Assembly: GCA_020809705.1 (NCBI GenBank)
Contig: CP085827.1
Location: 5,456,001-5,520,000 of the forward strand
DNA from: Calonectria ilicicola
Lineage: Eukaryota; Ascomycota; Sordariomycetes; Hypocreales; Nectriaceae
Direction: 5' to 3'
DNA length: 64,000 nt
In this document: positions 57,682 to 64,000 of the stretch, one piece after another
Layout of the letters: the number at the start of each line of letters is the position of its first letter
Numbering within the stretch: position 1 is the stretch's first letter
Notes under the pieces: generated by a model
Seen by the model: the letters and a program-made list of their open reading frames with translations, nothing else
Database searches by the model: none
Told to the model about the DNA's origin: nothing
Made by a program: the position numbers and the translations under genes

Positions 57682-59312
57682 TTAGAAGCCGAGAACTCTG
57701 TTGGCATTGATGTATGCCTCTCGTTCCCCAAGTGAGGTTGCTGAGCTCGCATCAAACTTTAGACATCCCATTCCCCGTTTGCCTTCATCAGACAAATCAC
57801 TAACCATTCCTCTCCCTATGTGCAGTGATTCCCCAACGCCACCCGGGAAATCGGGTGGAGGCTGACTGTTGAAAAAGTTGGTCCTTTGGCGTTTCAAGTA
57901 CTGTGCATTTATGCCACAGAGCGGTGCAACTGGAATATAAAAAACGCTAGCGTCCCTGTCACCTTGGTGCTCATTTTCCACCATGTGAGCTGTATCACAG
58001 TGCCAGAAAACTGCATCACCAGGCCGCACTGCTGGAATGGATACAAACCCAGTAGCATGAATGTGAGGATGCAAGTTGGGCAGCAATTCCTGTCCGGCTC
58101 CCATTGCTGCACCGTGAAACTGGGATGAAACTAAGTCCAGTTCCCAGCCCTCTCTGGTTGTCGATACGAGAGGTCGTAGGATGGTGTAAGCCGTAGATGC
58201 CTTCAAGTCTGGCATAACTCCAAGTGTCCCATTGGTAGGCTTACAATCAGAGAGAGACAGCCAACCCTTCTTCAGTCAGCAGACTCCAGGCCCTCAGACT
58301 CGGCGACCTACCTGATATGAGCGGAAAGCAGAGCATCCACCAGGGCCATTGTACATGTCCACGGTGGCGCCCAACCTTGAGCCGATTTTGAATGCATCAT
58401 GGCTTTCCCACTGACCTTGGAGGATGTTTGCATAACATTTACGATACTCAGTATCCTCCCATCTCTCCAATGACCCTCCATCCAGATGAGGTCCAAGATT
58501 AAAGGATTTATCGCCAGGCTGAACAAAATTTAGTACAAAGCATCTCTTTGGGAATTATTGCATACCTGTCTTATCCTTATTCTATCACAATATGCAACTT
58601 GCTCATGCAAAACTACTCTGTCTTCGGGTAACTTATTCCACACGCGATTCAGGGCAGTCTGCGCCAGCTGCATGTTCTCGTGAGCCCTGGCTTCGAGTTG
58701 GGCCTTGCTCCAATACAGTTCAAAGACCTGAATGTCACCCGGGGGGAAACCTTTGGTGGATGGATTAGCGTTGATATAATCCCTAACCGAACTTTTCCAA
58801 TCCAGAGCTTGCTTTTCAGAAACAAGACCACGAATAATTATCGTCCCACATTCTTTTAGATCTTTCTGTGATTTAACTGGCAGCTTTCCGCCGTTCCTTA
58901 CAATAGCGTCAAACTCAACTTCGGGTACCGTAGATGAACCCAATTCTCGGACCCGTGGGATAGTCTCGGTGCTCAGATGTTTGACAAGGCGATGCCAGCT
59001 TTCCAAAATAGCATCACCGTTCTTCCCGATCAGATCCCGTTTCAGCTGGGCAAAACGAGGAGGCAGCTCAATGTTATTCTTCGAAATTGAGGTAAAGGCA
59101 TCACCGATGGAACCCTCGGATCGATTGGTCGATGCTGTTGAACTGTATCTCACAAAGCTCCGAGGTTGTTTGGAGGATCGTAAAATGATTCGAGGTCGCC
59201 AGCAAGTGGCTCGTACACAAAGGGCGTGGCTCATATTGACCTGTTTTCTGATGGTTTCGGAATGCTGACTCCATCGCTGGGATGACGAGGCGATACCATT
59301 TATGGCCGTCAT
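57682..59312 (-). CDS. DUF1479 Fe(II)/2-oxoglutarate-oxygenase-like protein
   Basis: A member of the DUF1479 family, a cupin-fold group related to Fe(II)/2OG dioxygenases; its substrate is unknown. Exons 59312-58566, 58518-58312 and 58266-57682 (donors GTATGC and GTAGGT; acceptors TTCAG and GAAG) join in phase 0 to give 512 residues. The N-terminal ~60 residues are Arg/Ser-rich and could be a mitochondrial presequence; a second ATG begins MSHALCVRATCWRPR. The core contains GTIIIRGLVS (about 160). HLDGGS, early in exon 2, supplies the His-x-Asp iron ligands, and FWHCDTAHMVE in exon 3 supplies the distal His. NGTLGVMPDL, the Pro-rich loop and ANRVLGF at the C-terminus are family features. The third acceptor could shift by one codon. 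It shares a 298-bp divergent promoter with the Mpv17 gene. Confidence 0.88.
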
Positions 59313-59610
59313 CTTTGGATCAAGATAATAAACTATACCAGATATGGTATTTCCGCAGATTACATATGATCTGTTTCATTGATGGAACGTCGGTGGACGG
59401 CGGCGTTACGTAGTTGAGCTAAGTGGCTCAAGGCGTTACGTGACCTACAACTGCAGATTTAGCATCGACATGACAGCTGTAGTCATTTAGACCCACAGAA
59501 AAATACCGAATAGCTGGTTTGTTAACATCATTCCTGCTAGCGCATCAGTCATTCTTTAAAGATAAAGCAGACCCGTGGATGATGAAATTAGGTCCAATAC
59601 AAACACAAAA

Positions 59611-60333
59611 ATGGCTTCCCGAACTTTTAGGGCGTATCACGATCTTCTCACCCGTCGGCCGTTGCTGATTCAAAGTCTTACGGCAGGAGTAAGACTCAGA
59701 AATCTACTTGGTTCCACTTCAAATGCTCACCAATCATTAGACACTATATGCAGTTGGCGATGTTGTTGCCCAAGGAACTTCGGCTGCTATTTCGCCCGAG
59801 GCTAACAACAAATGGGACTGGAAAAGAACCTCCATGATGACTGCCATTGGGGGCCTAGGTCTTGGCCCGTGTATGGCCTTGTGGTATGTTCCTTGCAACT
59901 GTGTGGTCTTGTTTAACCGTTCTGCGTCAGGTATCGATTTTTGCAACATCGCATACGCCTTCAATCACACGCTAGAAGTGTCCTCGCCAGGGTTGTGCTC
60001 GACCAGGCTATATTTGCTCCTGTCTCCATTGTTGGATTGTACTATTCGACGGAGCTTTTAAAGCCCAGAAAAATCACCTTCCAAGGGCGCATTCAGGCCG
60101 CTCACAAGAAGCTTCGGGAATCGTTTGTGCCGGTGCTCACGAAAAATTACATGCTATGGCCAGGTAAGAAACCACTTGCTTTATGACAGTGCAATGGTTC
60201 TAAAAATTGCACAGCCGTATCATACATCAACTTCTTCTATGTGCCTTTACATTACCGTTTGCTGGTCTCAAATACGGTGGCTGTCTTCTGGTCAGCATTC
60301 TTATCGCTGGTGGTGAACAAACCAAGGAGATGA
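59611..60333 (+). CDS. Mpv17/PMP22 family membrane protein
   Basis: A small four-helix protein of the mitochondrial inner membrane or peroxisome, related to yeast Sym1. Exons 59611-59688, 59741-59883, 59931-60163 and 60215-60333 have donors GTAAGA, GTATGT and GTAAGA and agree in phase, giving 190 residues, the usual size. Family marks are GDVVAQ in the first third, GLGPCMALWYRFL across the second junction (the splice restores Trp-Tyr-Arg), DQAIFAPV, and the C-terminal signature NYMLWPAVSYINFFYVPLHYR with an ending of WSAFLSLVVNKPRR. The gene is compact and has short introns of 47-52 nt. A longer reading from a GTG at 59575 is not needed. Confidence 0.9.
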
Positions 60334-60783
60334 TGTGGATCACGCTAGTGCGCAACGTTACGTCCTAGCGCTGACCTGCCAGTTGATACGTGAGGTTACA
60401 TGGGGCATGCTTCAGTCTATGTAATCGAGCATTTATTTCATGCGCAATGCAATTCCCGTCGTAACTATTCGCCAATATGTCAGCAGTCATGGAGTGCTCG
60501 CAGTTACATGTTAGCTGAGATGAAACTGGTCGACCGGAATCGTCCGGGTGGAGAAGACAAGTACCTGTGGTGAAGGTTGCTGTCAGTGCATCGTTGCTGA
60601 GCTGCCCCTCATCCCCATACTGAAAGTGAGCTAAATTACGACTTCCGCTGGCTGGTTAGAAATGTTACGTAGGAGCACCTGGTCCAATTTCTGTCGAGGT
60701 TGTGCTTCCCTCCCCCATGTTTCTTCAATAATTACGCTTGCTGTTTACATTAAAACTGGCTTCTCCTTTCACCTTGCCTCGAA
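60334..60783. other. spacer before the Ndt80-like gene
   Basis: About 450 bp of intergenic sequence. An ORF from 60662 has no family resemblance. It is probably the promoter of the transcription factor. Confidence 0.4.
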
Positions 60784-62389
60784 ATGGCTCACCAAAGCCC
60801 CCAGGTTTTGGGGCCGGATAACACATGCATCCCAAAGGAATTGCCCTTGTTCCTTGGGGACGAGGAAAACGTTAGTCAAAGCGACATTAATGGTAACCAA
60901 GATGCATGTTTATTCAATCATGAATTTCCGTGAGTGCAAAAGCCCTTTCGACTTGTTCATCGGTTATTCGCGCAGACCGCAATTAATGAGATGAACAGCG
61001 ATTACGCGGACATTGGGTTTTGCACTCTTCCACTATTTTTCGAGCCTGACGATTTCTTAAATTTTGATTCTAGCACACATAAATGCGATGCACTAATTAA
61101 AAACACGACAAACGTTCCTACACCGCACTTGGCCGCCGATGCTTCCTTGCAAGCATGCAGCCAACAACCGTTGGAGTTTTCTAGTCCTGCCATACATGCG
61201 CACATTTTAGACGAAGATAAGAAAGTGATCAATCTATCTAGAATGTTGGCGCAAATTCAGGGCATGTTCTTTGTGGCTGAAGATGCATTCGAGAATGAAA
61301 GTGCCCAGCGACCGTCTGAGCTCACATGCTACCGTCGTAATTTGTGGGAATGTGTTGGTGAATTAACATTGCCACGCACAATTCATCAGATCCAGGATGA
61401 TCAAGGAAACAGGAATCGAATTTCAGAGCTGGCCGTCTCTCTTACCGCAATAAACTCTGTGAATGGCAAGGTCACTGAAATTGTGACGCTGCCATGGAGA
61501 CGCAAAGGCGGGACTGACGAAGGCGCAATGGAAGTGGCTCCAGAATTCCACCCATTAGATCTCAGTCGCCTTCAGCAAATTAACAGAGAAACGGTCAACT
61601 TTAAATTTTCGTGGAAAAGACTTCGGTTTAAACACTCTACTCCTAATAACGGACGCCGAAATGGATCACAACAGTATTACTTGGTTCAGATTAGCTTGGT
61701 TGCAAAGATTGAGTCGGGACAATGGATTAATGTTGCACAAATTCAATCCAACCCAATAGTGGTTCGGGGAAGAAATCCCAAAAACTTTGTCTCCAAAGAT
61801 ATTCCTGTCCTTTCGGCAGAAGGCGTGCCACAAATGGATGCAGAGAGATTGAGCGGCCAGAATACTGACAAAGACCTAGCCCTTATCACAGCCAAAGCCC
61901 CCCAGGTAAGGCTCCTGCTTGTCCTTTTCGTACAGCATCTAATAATTCGCGCAGAGAGTGACAAGTGGCAAGTCCAAAATTGTCACGGATCCTACAATTG
62001 GCCAACGTGCTGGGGTATCACTTGAGCGATTGGTCATGCCAACTGCAGCTGAAAAAACGACACGAACCGAAATGGGTGCGACGGAAAAGTGGCAAAAGCA
62101 AGAGATGCAATCAATAAGCCCACTCTCATCTGACGGTTCAGCAACAGTCAGCCCGAACCCCAGTCAAATCTCTGGCAAGAAGGACAGGCTCTACGAATAC
62201 TTTCCGGTTAGCCTGGATGACTGGTACGTGACCTTTTCTTGCATTCAATGTGGCTTGACTAACTGATGCAGGCTGCCCCCCGTGGAAACAGTGTATTTGC
62301 CTCACATGGTTCATCTCAGTACCGTGGTCATTGGAGCCGATGGGAAAAGAATACCAAGAAAGCTGAAGCGGTATTTTGTAGCCGATTAG
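60784..62389 (+). CDS. Ndt80/PhoG-type transcription factor (VIB-1/XprG-like)
   Basis: A p53-like-fold DNA-binding regulator; relatives control meiosis, protease secretion, nutrient response and heterokaryon incompatibility. Exons 60784-60870, 60976-61905, 61955-62223 and 62272-62389 give 467 residues. The first exon is uncertain: donor GTTAGT at 60870/60871 keeps phase, while the better-looking GTGAGT at 60930 does not; the gene might instead start at ATG 60991. The Ndt80 domain covers about 110-310 and includes ELTCYRRNLWECVGEL, LPRTI, a KFSWKRLRFKHSTPNNGRR basic stretch, and ISLVAKIESGQWINVAQIQS with VVRGRNPKNF. The C-terminus has EYFPVSLDDWLPPVETVYLP, matching VIB-1/XprG-type proteins, across the last splice junction. 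The middle linker (about 315-400) is Ser/Thr-rich. Confidence 0.82.
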
Positions 62390-63499
62390 GTTAGACAGAT
62401 GGGGCGATGGCTTCTGGGAGTGCCACCATCACCGGAGTATTTACGTGGAGTGATGCTTAGACAGAGATCTAAGCGCTTGTGAAAAGCCATAGTCGCACTT
62501 CGTTGTGATACGGTTGCATATAAGCTACTGCCCACCCACCAGTCGGAAGATGCACCCGAGCTTCTCCAGTTATTAACACTCTGGGGCAGCGGGAACTACC
62601 TTCGTGACGTGCACAGGGTCTAGCTTCAATTGAGGATCTAGGCTCCATGTTTGGAATGGCCGAAATCGCCATCTACGGATCTTGCCGTGGCAGGTGGATC
62701 GCGGCGCGCAGCGTGCATGCAATGGAGGCTGAACTGGGACGAGCAGGTCGCGTGGACTGTGGTGATTCGTCAAGGTTGAAATGCATTACAACATCTAATC
62801 CAATTAATCCAATGGCGTGATTGGGGCGATTCGATAGATTGTCTCTAGTTCATATTTGACCCCCTAGCCTACAACAAGAAACCACTGCACAAACGGCACA
62901 CAGCTGAACACATGAGCCGCCTATGCATTTACGCCACCAAGACTAAGAGCTTATGAATGGTAGCTTGGTTGAAATTATGTTGCCAACTATTCCGCACATG
63001 GAAATCCGAATACGAACTTAGCCGTCCCGCAGTGGCATCTATCCCGTGTCTTAAGTGCACATTCGCTAACGCAGCTTGGTCTGTTGCGCCATGTCTCTGC
63101 ACGAGAGTCATGTGCGATTTTCCTTCCAACCAACGTTGATCTTTTCACAATTCTTTTACTAATGGGGAAAGACCAGATCCACTGTTTGTACCTCCTCTGC
63201 CAAGAGACTAGCATAATTATCTAGTGCACTACATGTGTGCTCGTCCCGTGCGAGGCTATGCCATTCATTGTCTCAACTATTCGAGCTAGCGATGCACGCT
63301 GATCTCTATATGTTTAGTTTCAACATCCCAGCTGAGGCGTCTTTAGGCGTCTTTTGGCGAGGAAGCCTAGTACTCGGTTATTTAAGGGCACGCTCATCGC
63401 TGTTTGGCAATCTAAACTGACACAAACATCCCTCATCATCATCAATCGTCCTTCATCTTCATCAGTTACCCAAGTAAAGTAACAACTCTCTGCATAAAA
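62390..63499. other. promoter region of the Gly-rich protein gene
   Basis: About 1.1 kb with only short ORFs. A GTTATTTAAGG TATA-like element at about 63377 precedes the start codon by about 120 bp, and a TCATCATCATC-type pyrimidine/A leader follows. Confidence 0.45.
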
Positions 63500-64000
63500 A
63501 TGAAGCCCACATTCGTCTTCGTCAGCTTATTGGCATCTGCCATTGATGCCCGCCCTCTGGGCTCTAGCTCTGAATCCTCTGGCATTCTTAGTCCCCGTCA
63601 GCTCGGAGGTCTTGGAGGAGGTAGCGGCTCTATCAGCATTGGCCCAGGTGGGGTGACCGGCTCTGGAAGCATTGGAGGCACTGGTGGCATTGGCGGCACC
63701 GGAGGAGCCAGTGGCTCTGGGTCCATTGGTACCGGGGGAGCTAGTGGTTCTGGAAACATTGGAGGAACTGGCGGCATCGGAGGTATTACTGGAACTGGAG
63801 GAGCCGGTGGCTCTGGATCCATTGGTCCTGGAGGTGCTTCGGGCTCGGGAAGTGCCACAGGTTCTGGAAGCGCTGGAGGGGCTTCTGGTACCGGAAGCAC
63901 TGGTGGCTCTGGAAGCATTGGTCCTGGAGGTGCTTCTGGCTCAGGTGGTGCTGCAGGTGCTGGAAGCGCTGGAGGTGCTTCTGGTAGCGGAGATGCCGGC
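63500..64000 (+). CDS. secreted glycine/serine-rich repeat protein (partial)
   Basis: The 5' part of a secreted low-complexity protein; the window ends inside it, so its end is unknown. A signal peptide covers about 1-17 (hydrophobic FVFVSLLASA, cleavage near AIDA-RP). A short region with LSPRQLGG may be a Kex2-type processing site. From about residue 35 the protein consists of imperfect repeats with GGTGG, GSGSIG, GGASGSGS and GPGG units; Gly and Ser dominate and Cys is absent. The minus-strand Pro-rich ORF over it (63598-63918) is its shadow. The composition recalls fungal cell-wall glycine-rich proteins or silk-like surface proteins. No intron is seen in this part. Confidence 0.8.
   Translation, partial: MKPTFVFVSLLASAIDARPLGSSSESSGILSPRQLGGLGGGSGSISIGPGGVTGSGSIGGTGGIGGTGGASGSGSIGTGGASGSGNIGGTGGIGGITGTGGAGGSGSIGPGGASGSGSATGSGSAGGASGTGSTGGSGSIGPGGASGSGGAAGAGSAGGASGSGDAG

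Noticed and set aside
63598..63918. Pro-rich minus-strand ORF
   Set aside because: It is the antisense reading of the Gly-rich secreted protein repeats.

Overview
The window looks like nuclear DNA of a filamentous ascomycete, most likely a Sordariomycete and plausibly Hypocreales. It has short GT-AG introns of about 45-130 nt, many with a CTAAC-type branch site, and CT-rich leaders. Its gene families are typical of that group: Ndt80/PhoG-type and Zn2Cys6 regulators, RTA1 transporters, a GH78-like secreted hydrolase, an NRPS-like reductase and a DUF1479 enzyme. I see no tRNA, rRNA, CRISPR array or intact transposon. All exon structures were built by eye from reading frames, splice motifs and family knowledge.

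Layout. (1) 0-4.3 kb is accessory: a fungal orphan gene (385-1558, minus) and a PD-(D/E)XK nuclease-like gene (2401-3756) with in-frame stop codons. (2) 6.4-23.3 kb is a conserved housekeeping block: a Rab4-like GTPase with an unusual insertion, protein O-mannosyltransferase PMT2, a CHY/RING E3 ligase, MOZART1 (gamma-tubulin complex), Spc25 (Ndc80 complex), Rrn6 (Pol I core factor) and a PITH-domain protein. (3) 23.3-27.2 kb is an AT-rich gene-poor stretch. (4) 27.2-34.9 kb holds a small orphan, a Zn2Cys6 regulator, an RTA1 lipid-exporter-like membrane protein and a sterol-glucosyltransferase-like enzyme. (5) 36-44 kb holds a secreted GH78-like rhamnosidase, then a phenylacrylic-acid decarboxylation cluster: FDC1 and PAD1 transcribed divergently, and a Zn2Cys6 regulator ending 26 bp from PAD1. 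(6) 46.7-55.6 kb is a compact, probably biosynthetic group: an A-T-R NRPS-like carboxylate reductase, a small secreted or surface Cys protein, an SDR and an FAD monooxygenase. (7) 55.9-64 kb holds a kinase pseudogene with three in-frame TAA codons, an orphan ORF, a DUF1479 2OG-oxygenase-like enzyme, an Mpv17/PMP22 protein, an Ndt80/PhoG-type transcription factor and the start of a glycine-rich secreted protein cut by the window edge.

How the genes fit together. PAD1 is expected to make the prenylated-FMN cofactor that FDC1 needs to decarboxylate cinnamic- or sorbic-type acids, and the neighbouring regulator probably switches the pair. The NRPS-like enzyme should activate a carboxylic acid and release it as an aldehyde or alcohol, which the neighbouring SDR and monooxygenase could modify; the product is unknown. 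The clearest candidate for an undescribed system is this 46.7-55.6 kb group.
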